Notes: a model not told the origin generated them from the letters alone. A stretch of 64,000 bases of DNA from Treponema bryantii NK4A124 (GCF_000421345.1 NZ_ATWV01000002.1:310001-374000); one strand, 5' to 3'; counted from the first letter of the stretch, positions 26,752 to 37,543 are shown. Numbers and translations are program-made.

Positions 26752-27804
26752 GTGGTGCAGGGCGTGGATTCAATCTTTCAAAACATAAAAAAAATACTCA
26801 CTTCCAGCAGTTTGCCGACTTATGATGAATTCTTTGAAGTATTGAATGAGGCAAGCGAGGTACTTGATTCTGAGCGTGGAAAAGCTTTTGAATACAGGCC
26901 TTTGTCTTCTGACGGTAAGCCTGGTTCTCTTCTTGATTTTCACGAAGACCAGCTGCCCCTGCTTGTTGTGCCGGATTTTCATGCCCGCCCTTATTTTCTA
27001 TTGAATATTCTTGAACATCAGATTTTTGATGAAGCAGACCTGGGGGGCGCGGCTACTGTTTTTGAAGCAGTAGCACAAGGCCGGCTCAGACTTTTGTGTG
27101 TAGGAGATATTCTTCATACAGAGCGGGGAACCAGAGAAAGGTGGGCTGCTGCCTATATAGAGTTTTTAAAAGAGATTTATACGGGGCCTTCCATTTCTGC
27201 AGAGATGCAGGAGGGACTTTGTCTTTTATGTGCGCTTTTGGTTTTAAAAAAAGAATTCCCGTCTTATGTTCATATACTTAAAGGAAATCATGAAAATATT
27301 TTGAATGAAAACGGTGGCGGAGATTTTGCTTTTAAAAAATTTGTAGATGAAGGAGAAATGTGCCGCTGCTTTATTCAGGAATACTACGGAGACGATATTC
27401 TTTATTTGATGAATTGCGTGGAAAAGGGACTGCCGCTTTTTTATTTTGGAAAACAATGCAGCGTTTCTCATGCAGAACCAATGAGGGCTTTTGGGCGACA
27501 GGAGCTGATTGATGCCAGACAGAATGAAGAGGTTGTGCGTGGGTTAATCTGGACTAACAATGGAGAGGCAGAAGAAAAAAGTGCCCGGGTGACTGTGCAG
27601 AATCTTTTTGATGCGGGAGTTCCAAAGGGCTATTTGTATCTTGGCGGACACAGACCTGTACAGGGAAATTACAAGCTTTTGCAGGACGGCTTTTATATTC
27701 AGATTCATAATCCGGGAAAACAGAATGTTGTTTTTGTTCAGCCCGATAAAAGTATAGATTTAGAAAGTGATATTATTAATGTTGCAAATAAGGAGATGCT
27801 ATGA
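26752..27804 (+). CDS. PPP-type metallophosphoesterase (probable protein phosphatase)
   Basis: The protein has about 350 residues. It carries the ordered metal-binding motifs of calcineurin-like phosphatases: PDFHARP (D-x-H, near residue 74), CVGDILH (G-D, near 118), KGNHEN (G-N-H-E, near 177), then CSVSHAEP and YLGGHRPVQG with later metal-ligand histidines. Placed between an FHA protein and a Ser/Thr kinase, it is most likely the opposing phosphoprotein phosphatase. The start is GTG 26752 or GTG 26755, with AAGG shortly before. It overlaps the kinase start by 4 bp (ATGA), so they are translationally coupled. Confidence 0.8.
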   Translation: MVQGVDSIFQNIKKILTSSSLPTYDEFFEVLNEASEVLDSERGKAFEYRPLSSDGKPGSLLDFHEDQLPLLVVPDFHARPYFLLNILEHQIFDEADLGGAATVFEAVAQGRLRLLCVGDILHTERGTRERWAAAYIEFLKEIYTGPSISAEMQEGLCLLCALLVLKKEFPSYVHILKGNHENILNENGGGDFAFKKFVDEGEMCRCFIQEYYGDDILYLMNCVEKGLPLFYFGKQCSVSHAEPMRAFGRQELIDARQNEEVVRGLIWTNNGEAEEKSARVTVQNLFDAGVPKGYLYLGGHRPVQGNYKLLQDGFYIQIHNPGKQNVVFVQPDKSIDLESDIINVANKEML

Positions 27805-29516
27805 GCGACGAGTTTCCACCAATGATTGGTAAATACAAGGTGCAGGGTATTATTGCAAAAGGCGGAATGGGAGTTGTGTATAAGGCAATTCATCCGTCGC
27901 TTAAACGTTATGTCGTAATTAAAAAAATGACGGCACGCGGACATGCAGGGGATGCCGGACGTTTTAAGCGTGAGGCTCAGCTGCTTCTTGATTTACAGAG
28001 TCCTTATATTGTTCATCTTTTTGATTATTTTACAGAAGCCGGTTACCGCTACATGGTAGAAGAGCTTGTTGATGGGACGGCTCTTGATGCCCTGATAAAA
28101 AGACAGACTTCGCTTCCGGTTCCTGTTGCAATGCTTGTTATGCAGGATGCCTGCTATGCCTTAAAGTACGCTCACTCAAAGGGAATTGTCCACCGCGATA
28201 TAAAACCGGGAAACATACTTTTGTCGAAGCGGGGTGAAATCAAGCTGGCAGACTTCGGAATCGCAAGTGATCACGCAGAGGGAACTGGAGCCGGAAGCGC
28301 GGCGGCTGCAGCTGCAAGACTTGCAGAAAGTTCATCAACCGTAACCAGCAGCGACCTGACACAAAGCGGCGTTGCTCTGGGAACTCCGGCCTATATGCCG
28401 CCTGAACAGTTTGAAGACAGTGCCAGAGTTGACCACAGGGCAGACGTTTATGCCCTGGGAATCATGCTTTACGAAATGGTTACCGGTACAAAGCCATACC
28501 CAGGTTCAATGTCGCTGGACACCCTCAAGGTAATAAAAAAGGGAAAGTATATTTCACCCCGACAAATTGATAAGAATATTCCAAAAGAAGTTTGCCGCCT
28601 GATTCATAAAATGACCAGGCCAAAAGCAAAAAGACGTTACCAGTCTATTGATGCGGTTTTGCGTCAGGTTAAGAAATATCTTAAGCATTATGATACTCAT
28701 GAACTTAGAGTACAGCTGGCAAAGAGTGTAGTTGCAGGAAAGCTTTATACTTTTGCACCGGAAGCGCTTGTACAGAAAGATAGGGCCAGCCGCATTATTA
28801 AACGTATATGTCTGGGAGTTGCCGCTGCGGCCGCAGTTTTTGCCGGCTTGTGGTATTGCGGTTTTATTCATAAGACTCTGCTTTCCAAGTGGTATACCGA
28901 AGTCAGTGTAGAAATGCAGATGCCTCGTTCTCTTCTGGAAAATATGGACTTACCTGCAAGGGCAATCTTTTTTGAAAATGATGGTTCTGACATTCCGGAG
29001 GTAAGCGGTTCACGAAGAACCTTTACAGAGCAGGGCAAGGCTTTTTACGAAAAAGTTCTTTTCTGGACTCCTCGTCTTAAGGTGGAACGACCTGCGGCAA
29101 GAAATAAAACTTACATTATCAGACCGGTTTTCCTCAAAAGAGGTGATTACCGGGTTAAGGTTGTTGTTGGTCCTTATGTCTGGTGGAAGAGCTTTACAGC
29201 AGGAGATGAGCCTTGTGTTCTGGACTGTGACTTTTTGAAAAATGCAAAGAGAAAGCTTTCTATTCAGACCAGGGCTTATGACAAAGCCTCTGGAAATGAG
29301 ATTGAAGCAGCCCAGTTTAAGATCTTGTATAAGAATAAATGGCTGCCACTGGAAGAAGTGCCTCTGGAAGAAATTGAATCAGCTTCTGTATGGAAAATTC
29401 GGGCAGAAGCAGAAGGCTACAGGAACGAAGAGTTTTCTCTTTTGATAGACTGGTACCAGGATGCCCTTATGATTTCTTCTGAACTGGAAGCGGAATTATT
29501 TGACGATAGGCCATAA
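27801..29516 (+). CDS. Hanks-type Ser/Thr protein kinase, membrane anchored
   Basis: The protein has 571 residues. The kinase domain (about 8-300) contains the glycine loop AKGGMGVVYK, catalytic loop HRDIKPGNILL near 137, DFGIAS near 152 and the activation end GTPAYMPPEQF. Between DFG and PPE is an unusual Ala/Ser/Thr-rich stretch that makes the activation segment about 50 residues long. A single membrane helix lies near 335-352, leaving a C-terminal extracytoplasmic domain of about 220 residues with no recognised family. With the upstream FHA and phosphatase genes it forms a phospho-signalling module. lon follows with its own promoter. Confidence 0.9.
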   Translation: MSDEFPPMIGKYKVQGIIAKGGMGVVYKAIHPSLKRYVVIKKMTARGHAGDAGRFKREAQLLLDLQSPYIVHLFDYFTEAGYRYMVEELVDGTALDALIKRQTSLPVPVAMLVMQDACYALKYAHSKGIVHRDIKPGNILLSKRGEIKLADFGIASDHAEGTGAGSAAAAAARLAESSSTVTSSDLTQSGVALGTPAYMPPEQFEDSARVDHRADVYALGIMLYEMVTGTKPYPGSMSLDTLKVIKKGKYISPRQIDKNIPKEVCRLIHKMTRPKAKRRYQSIDAVLRQVKKYLKHYDTHELRVQLAKSVVAGKLYTFAPEALVQKDRASRIIKRICLGVAAAAAVFAGLWYCGFIHKTLLSKWYTEVSVEMQMPRSLLENMDLPARAIFFENDGSDIPEVSGSRRTFTEQGKAFYEKVLFWTPRLKVERPAARNKTYIIRPVFLKRGDYRVKVVVGPYVWWKSFTAGDEPCVLDCDFLKNAKRKLSIQTRAYDKASGNEIEAAQFKILYKNKWLPLEEVPLEEIESASVWKIRAEAEGYRNEEFSLLIDWYQDALMISSELEAELFDDRP

Positions 29517-29529
29517 AAATTATTATATT
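29500..29529 (+). promoter_or_regulatory. Leaderless promoter of lon
   Basis: TTGACG at 29500-29505 and TATATT at 29524-29529 are 18 bp apart. The -10 ends six bases before the lon ATG at 29536. Confidence 0.6.
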
Positions 29530-29535
29530 TAAAAT

Positions 29536-31968
29536 ATGGCTAAAGATGATAATACTAACGAAATAATCCCTTCGGAGCAGATGCTTCCTAATAAATTAAC
29601 CCTCATTCCTCTTGCGGGCCGTCCAATTTTTCCGGGAATTTTTACTCCCCTTATGATTAATTCCAACGATGACGTAAAGGTTGTAGAAGAGGCTTATGAG
29701 AACGAAGGCTTTATTGGAATTGTAATGCTTAAAAACGAAGCTGAATCTCCGACTGTTGCAGACCTGCACAAGGTTGGAACTGCAGCCCGTATCATCAAAA
29801 AGGTAAATCTGCCTGATGGCGGAATCAATATCTTTATTTCTACTGTAAAGCGTTTTAAAATCAGAAAGACTCTTCACAACGCAGCTCCTATGGCGGCGGC
29901 TGTTGAATATCTTGATGACGAAGAAGCAAATACTTTTGAGGTTAAGGCTCTTACCCGTGCCCTTATTTCCGAGATGAAAGAGGTGAGTGAGAATAATCCT
30001 CTCTTTTCCGAAGAGATGCGCCTCAATATGGTAAACATCGATAACCCTGGAAAAATTGCAGACTTTATTGCTTCCATTCTCAATGTTGATAAAGATGAGC
30101 AGCAGAAGATTCTTGAGACTGTAAATGTTCGGCAGCGTATGGAACAGGTTCTCGTTTTCATCAAAAAGGAACAGGAGCTGCTTCGCGTTCAGAAAAAAAT
30201 CCAGAACGAGCTTAATGACCGCATAGAAAAAAATCAGCGTGAATATTTCCTTCGCGAAGAGATGAAGTCTATTCAGGAAGAGCTTGGCGAAACTCCGGAT
30301 GGTAATGAAACTGACTATCAGAAGTTTAAGAAGAAGATTGAAGAACTGGCCTTTGAAGGTGAAATCAAAGAGACTGTTGAAAGTGAGCTTTCCAAGCTTT
30401 CTTTGATGGAGCCTAACTCTTCTGAATGGGTTGTTACCAGAAACTACCTTGAGTTAGTTTGCAGCCTGCCATGGAAGGTTCCTGCTGTTGATGATTACGA
30501 TTTGACTCGTGCAAAAAAGATTCTCGAAGAGGACCACTTTGGCCTTGAAGATGTAAAGAAGCGAATTATTGAATACCTTGCTGTTCGCAAAATGAAGAAG
30601 GATGCAAAGGGCTCTATTCTGCTTCTGGTTGGACCTCCGGGAGTTGGAAAAACTTCTGTCGGTAAATCTATTGCAAATGCAATGAACAAGCCTTTCTACC
30701 GCTTTTCTGTAGGTGGTATGAGAGATGAGGCAGAAATCAAAGGTCACCGACGAACCTATATTGGTGCCATGCCTGGAAAAATCATTCAGGGACTCAAAAT
30801 AACAAAGTCCAGCACTCCGGTATTTTTGATTGATGAAGTTGATAAGATGGGCTCAAGTCACAATGGCGACCCGGCTTCTGCTTTGCTTGAAGTTCTGGAT
30901 CCGGAACAGAATGTTTCTTTCCGCGATACTTACCTGGATCTGCCATTTGATATTTCGAATGTCTTCTTTATTTTGACTGCAAATACTCTGGATACTGTGC
31001 CTGAACCTCTGCTTGACCGTGCGGAGATTATTCAATTGAGCGGATATATAGACCAGGAAAAGCTTGAGATTGCAAAGAAGTATCTTATTCCGAAAAATCT
31101 CGCTAAGAATGGCCTTGCCAAAAATCAGGTAAAATATACAAAGGCTGCCCTTCTGGAAATTGCAGAAGAGTACGCACGTGAGTCTGGGGTGCGCAATTAC
31201 GAAAAGTGTCTGGACAAGATTCATAGAAAGATTGTTACTGAGATGGTCTTTGAAGCTGAGAAAGCAGCGGTGATTGAGTCTGTCGAAAACACATCTAAGT
31301 CAGATTCTGTGGTTTCGATACGCCCTTCGGGCTACTCAACCACCGTAACACTCGATGCCCCGGACCTATTCAAATATCTTGGAAAACCGGTCTTTGATGA
31401 AAGCCAGATAAAGGTTGCAGCTGTTCCTGGAACTGCTATCGGTCTTGCCTGGACAAGCATGGGCGGTGACACACTTTTAATAGAAGCAACTTCTTTCGCC
31501 GGAAAAACAGGCCTTGTTTTGACCGGCCAGATGGGCGATGTAATGAAGGAATCCAGCCAGATTGCTTTTGACTGGGCCCGAAAGTTTGTTCTTGAACGCG
31601 GTGACAAAGACGCAAAGTGGTTCGAAGAAAACATTGTTCACCTGCATATTCCGGAAGGGGCAACTCCAAAGGATGGCCCTAGTGCAGGAATCACAATGGC
31701 AACTACCTTTGTCTCTCTGCTGCTGGACAAAAAGATAAAGCCTCATCTTGCTATGACAGGCGAGCTTTCTTTGACCGGTCAGGTTCTGCCAATCGGTGGC
31801 CTGAGGGAAAAAACAGTTGCCGCAAAGCGTAACAAGATTAAGACAATAATTATTCCAAAAGCAAATGAGCGCGACCTGGAAGATATTCCAGAACACGTAA
31901 AGCAGGGAATTAAGTTTATTCCTGTAAGCGATGTTCGCCAGGTGCTTGAGATTGCTCTTGGCGTTTAA
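29536..31968 (+). CDS. lon: ATP-dependent Lon protease
   Basis: This 810-residue protease degrades misfolded and regulatory proteins in the cytoplasm. The N-terminal substrate domain starts near [18 protein letters not shown]. Walker A is [13 protein letters not shown] (~367-379) and the Walker B region is [11 protein letters not shown]. The proteolytic domain has the catalytic Ser in PKDGPSAGI (~717) and Lys in [11 protein letters not shown] (~760). Residues ~590-605 are encoded by a palindromic repeat (31309-31343) placed in frame in the linker between the ATPase and protease domains. Its stop overlaps the convergent MCP gene by 4 bp. Confidence 0.96.
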   Translation: MAKDDNTNEIIPSEQMLPNKLTLIPLAGRPIFPGIFTPLMINSNDDVKVVEEAYENEGFIGIVMLKNEAESPTVADLHKVGTAARIIKKVNLPDGGINIFISTVKRFKIRKTLHNAAPMAAAVEYLDDEEANTFEVKALTRALISEMKEVSENNPLFSEEMRLNMVNIDNPGKIADFIASILNVDKDEQQKILETVNVRQRMEQVLVFIKKEQELLRVQKKIQNELNDRIEKNQREYFLREEMKSIQEELGETPDGNETDYQKFKKKIEELAFEGEIKETVESELSKLSLMEPNSSEWVVTRNYLELVCSLPWKVPAVDDYDLTRAKKILEEDHFGLEDVKKRIIEYLAVRKMKKDAKGSILLLVGPPGVGKTSVGKSIANAMNKPFYRFSVGGMRDEAEIKGHRRTYIGAMPGKIIQGLKITKSSTPVFLIDEVDKMGSSHNGDPASALLEVLDPEQNVSFRDTYLDLPFDISNVFFILTANTLDTVPEPLLDRAEIIQLSGYIDQEKLEIAKKYLIPKNLAKNGLAKNQVKYTKAALLEIAEEYARESGVRNYEKCLDKIHRKIVTEMVFEAEKAAVIESVENTSKSDSVVSIRPSGYSTTVTLDAPDLFKYLGKPVFDESQIKVAAVPGTAIGLAWTSMGGDTLLIEATSFAGKTGLVLTGQMGDVMKESSQIAFDWARKFVLERGDKDAKWFEENIVHLHIPEGATPKDGPSAGITMATTFVSLLLDKKIKPHLAMTGELSLTGQVLPIGGLREKTVAAKRNKIKTIIIPKANERDLEDIPEHVKQGIKFIPVSDVRQVLEIALGV
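31309..31343. repeat. Family D palindrome inside lon
   Basis: The unit starts with GTGGTTTCGATACG and ends with CTACTCAACCAC around CCTTCGGG, forming a hairpin. Copies of the same family occur at 52142-52236 and 58419-58514. It is read in frame as part of Lon. Confidence 0.8.
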
Positions 31969-34052
31969 TCTACCTTAAACTTGCTTACTGCCTCGGTCAG
32001 GATTCCTACAGACTCCTGAGCCTGGGCAGAAATCTGGGTAATGTTCTGTGAACTTGCACTCAGGGTTTCTGAGGCACTTGCGCAGTCCTGGATTCCGCTG
32101 TCTACCTGTTTCTGCATATCGGAAAGGGAATTGAAGTTTCCTGTTACCTGTGAAGTTCCCGAGCTGATTACGGAAGCACTTTCCTTTACGTTTACACTGC
32201 TGTTTTTGATGTCGCTGAGTGAGGCCATAATCTGTTCGGCCTTGTCACCTTGAACGGCAATGGTGTTAGAAAGAGACTTCATGGTTTCTTCAAAGTTCTT
32301 TATTTCGGTAATTGTATCTTCAAAGGATTCTTCTACAACGAGAGAAGAACTTGAGATTTCGTTAATCTTAGATTGAATTGCCTTAAGTGATACACTGGAA
32401 TCTTTTGCCTGCTTACTTGTTGTTTCTGCAAGCTTTCTGATTTCGTCAGCAACTACAGCAAAGCCTTTACCGCTTTCGCCGGCATGGGCAGCCTCAATTG
32501 CGGCATTCATTGCAAGAAGGTTAGTCTGGCTTGCAACCGAAGAAATAACCTTGTTCATTTCAAGCAGGGCACCAGACTCTGCCTGAACTTCCTGAATCTG
32601 TTCTACAGATTTTTTAAGAGACATTGTATTGTTGCCAGAAGCTTCTACAATTGTTCCAACCTTTGTTGTCATTTCTTCTGTATTTTTTGTGATTGCAAGG
32701 AAGTTTTTCATCATATCTTCGATGTTGTTGGAAGAAGACATAATGAGTTCGTTCTGGTTTTCAATTTCAGAATTCAAAACAGCAACCTTCTGGGCCATCT
32801 GATTAATAGCTTCGTTTACAGAATCTATAGCAGTACTCTGCATTGTGATTGTTTTGTTCATTCCATTTATAGCATTTTCGGTTGTAGAAACTGAAGAACC
32901 AATTACATGTGAATTGTCGGCAAGTTTATTTGAAACATCCTGAATATTTCCAGATGATTCACGGATTGTGCTTACGAGAGAGCTGATGCTTTCTGAAAAT
33001 TCATTAAAGCCTTTAGAAAGCTGTGATGCTTCCTGTGTAAAATAATCAGGATACTTTTTTGTAAAGTCTCCTTTTGCAATAACCTCGCAGCCTTTTACAA
33101 TTTCACGGAAGTTATTTGAAACACGGCGGGCAAGAATTATGTATACGCCGATCATAATTAAAACAATGATTAAAAGAATTCCAAAAACCATCAGAACAAG
33201 ATTTCTATACTGGCTCGAAAAATCTGAGGCAGGGCCTTCTGCAACAATATACCAGTCTGTTCCATCAATTTTGTGAACACCGTAAAATTTTCCACCCTCA
33301 ATAAAGGCTTTAGCTTCATCATTCAAATATGATGTTTTTGTATAACTAGAGAACCCTGCATTATCAAAATAATTTTTGTTCATTATGGAAGAAAAATCAT
33401 CATTTGTAATAAAGAGGCCGTCGGAGGTGATAATATTTACCCGGCTGTTATCAGAAAGATGAATGTCATTTACTGCTTCAGAAAGGGCATCAAGCACGAT
33501 ATCTGCGGCAGAAACACCGATTAGTTTTCCATTATTGTCGAGTACACGATAGCTGATGGTAACTATAATTTTTCCTGTATTTGCATCCGTAAAAGGTTCT
33601 GTGTAGCATACTTTATTTTGATTATTTACGGCGTTTTTATGCCAGAGCCGGGACTGCATATCAAAATCTGGAGCCGCTTCCCAGCCTGTGTGAGAAATCA
33701 AAGTTCCTCCATCCCAAATCTGTTCATAGGTAGCATAATATAGAAGAGTTTCTTCCATCATATTGCGGCCCATGCTTTTGATTACTTCTTTCATTTGATT
33801 TCGGTCATCGCCAAGAACTGGAATTACATTTGAAAGATCTATAACCAGATCATTATATTCACCAAGAATTCCAGAAACCTCTTTATTTAAAGTTTCCATG
33901 GCCTGATTTACTGTATCTACTGTTGATTTTCTTACTACATTTTGAATTACAAGTGAAAAAGAAAAGCCTAGAAAGAGGGTTATTATAATAATTGAACCGA
34001 CTGTTCCGATTAGAAGTTCTGACATAAGTGAGAGATGTTTTTTTGCTTTCAT
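31965..34052 (-). CDS. Methyl-accepting chemotaxis protein with Cache sensor
   Basis: The receptor has 695 residues. A membrane segment lies at ~14-36, a periplasmic dCache_1-type domain at ~40-280 (with RLWHKNAV and [12 protein letters not shown] as in Cache receptors), and a second membrane segment at ~286-308. HAMP follows, then a long signalling coiled coil with the conserved hairpin tip [20 protein letters not shown] and ETTSKQAKD. It senses a small extracellular ligand and controls CheA, hence flagellar reversal. Cache MCPs often bind amino acids or organic acids, but the ligand cannot be assigned. The gene is isolated, with a GGAG site before its ATG, and converges on lon with a 4-bp overlap. 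Confidence 0.92.
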   Translation of the reverse strand: MKAKKHLSLMSELLIGTVGSIIIITLFLGFSFSLVIQNVVRKSTVDTVNQAMETLNKEVSGILGEYNDLVIDLSNVIPVLGDDRNQMKEVIKSMGRNMMEETLLYYATYEQIWDGGTLISHTGWEAAPDFDMQSRLWHKNAVNNQNKVCYTEPFTDANTGKIIVTISYRVLDNNGKLIGVSAADIVLDALSEAVNDIHLSDNSRVNIITSDGLFITNDDFSSIMNKNYFDNAGFSSYTKTSYLNDEAKAFIEGGKFYGVHKIDGTDWYIVAEGPASDFSSQYRNLVLMVFGILLIIVLIMIGVYIILARRVSNNFREIVKGCEVIAKGDFTKKYPDYFTQEASQLSKGFNEFSESISSLVSTIRESSGNIQDVSNKLADNSHVIGSSVSTTENAINGMNKTITMQSTAIDSVNEAINQMAQKVAVLNSEIENQNELIMSSSNNIEDMMKNFLAITKNTEEMTTKVGTIVEASGNNTMSLKKSVEQIQEVQAESGALLEMNKVISSVASQTNLLAMNAAIEAAHAGESGKGFAVVADEIRKLAETTSKQAKDSSVSLKAIQSKINEISSSSLVVEESFEDTITEIKNFEETMKSLSNTIAVQGDKAEQIMASLSDIKNSSVNVKESASVISSGTSQVTGNFNSLSDMQKQVDSGIQDCASASETLSASSQNITQISAQAQESVGILTEAVSKFKVD

Positions 34053-34144
34053 ATAAACTCCAGAAAATAACTCTTTGTTATTTTATAATTATAATTGAGG
34101 ATATAAGAATTAACAAATGCTTTTTTAGCGTTTATTGCTTTTTT

Positions 34145-35929
34145 TTATAGTTTATGTTCTGCAAAGAACTCGATACTTGAGTTTGTTTTACCTTCGCTCT
34201 CGAAGATAATGATTTCATTTGTTCCGGTTTTCAGAAGAGGGGCCGGAACATAGAGTCTTCTTTGCGGACCGATTTCCCAGAAGCGGCCAAGATTAAAGCC
34301 GTTTAAGAAAATACAGCCTTTTCCCCAGCCGGAAAAATCAAGATAAGTGTCGCAGGCTTCATCCACTTCGAAGTGGAAGCGGGTAAAGCTTGGGCCAGAC
34401 TGAGGGGTGCCGGCTGCACTTGCGGCGCCTGCTGGACTTGCCTTTGTCCAGTTAATTTTTGAAAGCTGTTCAGCATCCAGATTCAGATTGTAATATTTCC
34501 AGTTTTCAAGTGGGGTGTCATCAGCTGTTACTTTGCCGAAGATACCCTTGCGCTGGAAAGGAATCTTTCCTGCAAAGTTTACGCGGCCAAGATTTTCTAC
34601 AAGAAGGCTAAGTTCGTCACCGGCAGCAGCGGAGATTTTCTGGGCATTTGAGATTTCTTTGTCAAAGACTGTAAAGACTGCTTTGTCATTTATAAAGCCT
34701 GTGATTCTATCGTTTGCTTCTTCGATTTTAAGCGTACTTGCGGCTGCCGGCATCTTTGTCTTATACAGAATATATCCGTAATCCTGACCTGTTTCTTCCA
34801 TGCTCAAAAGCTTTTGGCCTTCGATTGTTTTTTCTTCAGCGATTTCCTGAAGAATGTCAAAAAGAGCAATTGAGTCTTCGGCCATTACTTTCCCGTAAGC
34901 CTTCTGCTTAATATTTGTGCTTAAAGGAATTTCTTCGAAGTCCCGGTATTTCTTTATGATTTTCTGGAAGGTAAGATATTTTTCTGTAATCTTTCCGTCT
35001 TCTGAAAGAGGGGCGTCATAATCATAAGAAGTTACATCCGGCGTGAGCTTTGTGTAATAGTTTGAACCGTTCATAAAGCCAAAGTTTGTACCGCCGTGGA
35101 ACATGTAAAAGTTTACATTTCCTTTTTTCAATATGTAATTGAGGTCTTTGATATTTCGTTTGAGTTTTGATTTTTTGTGCTCTGTGTTTCCCCAGGCATC
35201 AAACCAGCCAATCCAGAATTCCATGCACATAAGGGGTCCTTTGTTGCCGGTCTTTTTCATCATGCGTTTCATGTTTGAAAAAAGAGGGCGGGCATGGGAG
35301 CCGAAGTTTCCAGTTGGAAGGGCACCTGTGAGCTGGCCGTTTATAAACATTTTTCCCCATGGTCCGTCGCTGGTAACGAAAGGTACTGTAATTCCTCCTT
35401 CGCGCATTAAATCAGCAAGAAACTGAAGATAGCTCATGTCCTTACCATAGTAGCCGTATTCATTTTCAATCTGCATGAGGATTATGTTTCCACCCTTATC
35501 AATCTGATGGTTTACAAGGCGGGGAAGGAGAACCTTGTAATAGTCATGGATATTCTGATAATAAAGTTCATTTTTGCAGCGAAGCTCAAGACCAGGAATT
35601 GCAAGGAGCCAGGAAGGAAGGCCGCCAAGCTCCCATTCTGCACAGATGTAAGGAGAAGGGCGTACAATTGCGTAGAGCCCAAGGCTTTGTGCTATATCAA
35701 GAAACTTTTCAAAATCACAAAGGCCGTCAAAACAGAATTGGCCCTTGCGTGGTTCTGTGATATTCCATGGGATGTAAGTTTCTACTGTGTTACAGCCCAT
35801 GTTCTTTAATTTTTCAAGACGGTCTTGCCAGTATTCTGGAACTACGCGGAAGTAGTGGATTGCTCCGGAGATAATCTGGAAGGGTTTTCCATCCAATAAA
35901 AATGTATCTTTGATTTCAAATGTACTCAT
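34145..35929 (-). CDS. GH35 beta-galactosidase (cytoplasmic)
   Basis: This 594-residue enzyme hydrolyses terminal beta-galactosides. GH35 marks: the N-terminal FLLDGKPFQIISGAIHYFRV, VRPSPYICAEWELGGLPSWL near 90, the acid/base Glu in IENEYGYYG near 157, and the nucleophile Glu in CMEFWIGWFDAWG near 237. Beta-sandwich domains follow, with a final jelly-roll-like segment including GRFWEIGPQRRLYVPAPLL. No signal peptide is seen, so it acts on imported oligosaccharides. It lies 12 bp downstream of the secreted esterase gene and is probably cotranscribed, fitting hemicellulose or galactoside side-chain use. Confidence 0.93.
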   Translation of the reverse strand: MSTFEIKDTFLLDGKPFQIISGAIHYFRVVPEYWQDRLEKLKNMGCNTVETYIPWNITEPRKGQFCFDGLCDFEKFLDIAQSLGLYAIVRPSPYICAEWELGGLPSWLLAIPGLELRCKNELYYQNIHDYYKVLLPRLVNHQIDKGGNIILMQIENEYGYYGKDMSYLQFLADLMREGGITVPFVTSDGPWGKMFINGQLTGALPTGNFGSHARPLFSNMKRMMKKTGNKGPLMCMEFWIGWFDAWGNTEHKKSKLKRNIKDLNYILKKGNVNFYMFHGGTNFGFMNGSNYYTKLTPDVTSYDYDAPLSEDGKITEKYLTFQKIIKKYRDFEEIPLSTNIKQKAYGKVMAEDSIALFDILQEIAEEKTIEGQKLLSMEETGQDYGYILYKTKMPAAASTLKIEEANDRITGFINDKAVFTVFDKEISNAQKISAAAGDELSLLVENLGRVNFAGKIPFQRKGIFGKVTADDTPLENWKYYNLNLDAEQLSKINWTKASPAGAASAAGTPQSGPSFTRFHFEVDEACDTYLDFSGWGKGCIFLNGFNLGRFWEIGPQRRLYVPAPLLKTGTNEIIIFESEGKTNSSIEFFAEHKL

Positions 35930-35941
35930 ATTTTAATTATC

Positions 35942-36820
35942 CTATTCCATAAATCCGAGTTCAACCAGCCATTCTTTGAGCGGCTGATTGTAGTGAAACT
36001 CTTTCATAAAGTCATTGTCCTTCATTCCAAAGCCGTGTTTGCCCCATGGGTAGCGGGCAAGCTTACTTGGAATGCCTGCTGCCTGCAGAGCCTCGTAGAG
36101 TCGGAGTGAGTTTTCAGGAATTACAACCGGGTCATCATCGCAGACAACTACATAGGTCGGTGGCATATCGGCAGAAACGTTGAGTTCCATGGAGAACTCA
36201 TCTTTGCGGGCTTGAGTCTGATTTTTTGCACCCTTACCGAGCAGACTGTTGCGGCTCCAGCGGTGGGCAATATCATCCTGCATGCTTACAACAGGGTAAA
36301 CAGGAATTACAAAATCCGGACGCAAACTAACGTTAGTTTGTATTCCAAGCTTTGCAATTTCGTCATGAGTCTGCCAGAACTCACCGGCCATGGTTACAAG
36401 GTGACCGCCGGCAGAAAAACCGATTACTCCAACTTTTGCGGGGTCAATATCCCAGTTCTCCGCATTTTCGCGTACCAGCTGAATTGCACGCTGAATATCC
36501 TGCAGCATGGCAGGGTGGTGGTAGAGACTTTCTGCAGTACGATATTTTAAAACAAAGGCAGTAACTCCGTTTTCTGCAAACCAGGTTGCGGTAGTAGTTC
36601 CTTCGCTTTTTAATCCTAAATGATGATAACTTCCGCCGGGGCAGACAATTACTGCAGTGCGGGTATGTGGAGCTGTGTCGGAAGCCTTATGCATGAACAT
36701 AACGGAAGGCTCTTTTTCCATTCCTTTTACATTGCGCCAGAGATAAATAGTTGCGTCCTGGGCAAGGGCTGCGGTACAGAATAAAATTGCAGCTGCAAAT
36801 GCGGTAAAAATCTTTTTCAT
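35942..36820 (-). CDS. Secreted alpha/beta-hydrolase esterase (acetyl-xylan/feruloyl esterase-like)
   Basis: The protein has 292 residues and a clear Sec signal peptide (hydrophobic residues 5-18, cleavage near ALA-QDA), so it is exported. The mature domain has an oxyanion-type segment VCPGGSYHHLG, the nucleophile elbow GFSAGGH near 155, an aspartate in VCDDDPVV near 235 and a histidine in GKHGFG near 265. This is the layout of the BD-FAE/acetyl-xylan esterase group that deacylates hemicellulose. It is followed by GH35 in the same direction, and a GH10 xylanase lies nearby. Its -10 box (TATATT with extended TG) ends six bases before the ATG, so the transcript looks leaderless. Confidence 0.82.
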   Translation of the reverse strand: MKKIFTAFAAAILFCTAALAQDATIYLWRNVKGMEKEPSVMFMHKASDTAPHTRTAVIVCPGGSYHHLGLKSEGTTTATWFAENGVTAFVLKYRTAESLYHHPAMLQDIQRAIQLVRENAENWDIDPAKVGVIGFSAGGHLVTMAGEFWQTHDEIAKLGIQTNVSLRPDFVIPVYPVVSMQDDIAHRWSRNSLLGKGAKNQTQARKDEFSMELNVSADMPPTYVVVCDDDPVVIPENSLRLYEALQAAGIPSKLARYPWGKHGFGMKDNDFMKEFHYNQPLKEWLVELGFME

Positions 36821-36885
36821 ATTTTAAATATATCATTATTGAGGGGATTTTTCTATTATTCTAAATATGGTAAAATCCCTAAATT

Positions 36886-37542
36886 ATGAGTGAAAAGATG
36901 GAAAATATAAAGGCAATAATTTTTGATATGGACGGGGTAATTCTCGATTCAGAATCAATTTCAGATATAACCTGGAGAAAGGCTGCAGAGGAAAAAGGCC
37001 TTTCTGTAAATGATGAAATATTGAATGCCTGCCGAGGCTCAAATAAAAACGACACAATCCAGACTTTGAAAAAATATTACGGTGAGGATTTTGACAGCGA
37101 AGCCTTTCTTGAGAGAACTTCAGAACTCTTTCACGAAATAGAAGAGAAAGAGGGGATACCGCTGCTGCCTTATGCAAGGGAGATTTTAGAGTATTTGAAG
37201 CCACACTACCGTCTGGCTTTGGCATCTTCTACAAGAGGACCTACTGTAGAACGACAGCTTCGCGCAGCCGGCGTAATCGACTTTTTCGAAACCCGCACAA
37301 CCGGCGAAATGGTAGAACACAGTAAGCCTAATCCGGAAATATATCTTATGGCCTGCAAATCAATCGGTATGAAGCCAGAGGACTGCGTCGCAATCGAAGA
37401 CAGCCTCAACGGAATCCGCAGCGCCCACGCCGCCGGCCTTCATCCGATTATGGTGATTGATAAGGTTCAGCCGACGGAGGAGATCAAAAAAATGTGTGAA
37501 AGTATTTTTGGCTCGCTCGATGGACTAAAAAGTATTTTGTAA
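36886..37542 (+). CDS. HAD-superfamily phosphatase / beta-phosphoglucomutase-like
   Basis: This 218-residue HAD subfamily IA protein has motif I FDMDGVILDSE, motif II ASSTRG, motif III lysine in HSKPNPEIYL, and motif IV IEDSLNGIRSAHAAG. The DxDGV plus cap arrangement is shared by sugar-phosphate phosphatases and beta-phosphoglucomutases, and the sequence alone does not decide between them. A second ATG at 36898 is also possible, since the conserved domain starts right after it. The gene ends 1 bp from the end of the convergent GH10 gene, so there is no room for a separate terminator. Confidence 0.88.
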   Translation: MSEKMENIKAIIFDMDGVILDSESISDITWRKAAEEKGLSVNDEILNACRGSNKNDTIQTLKKYYGEDFDSEAFLERTSELFHEIEEKEGIPLLPYAREILEYLKPHYRLALASSTRGPTVERQLRAAGVIDFFETRTTGEMVEHSKPNPEIYLMACKSIGMKPEDCVAIEDSLNGIRSAHAAGLHPIMVIDKVQPTEEIKKMCESIFGSLDGLKSIL

Positions 37543-37543
37543 T

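Noticed and set aside
31332-31896. Minus-strand frames opposite lon
   Set aside because: They overlap the conserved Lon protease domain entirely and show biased composition typical of antisense frames.
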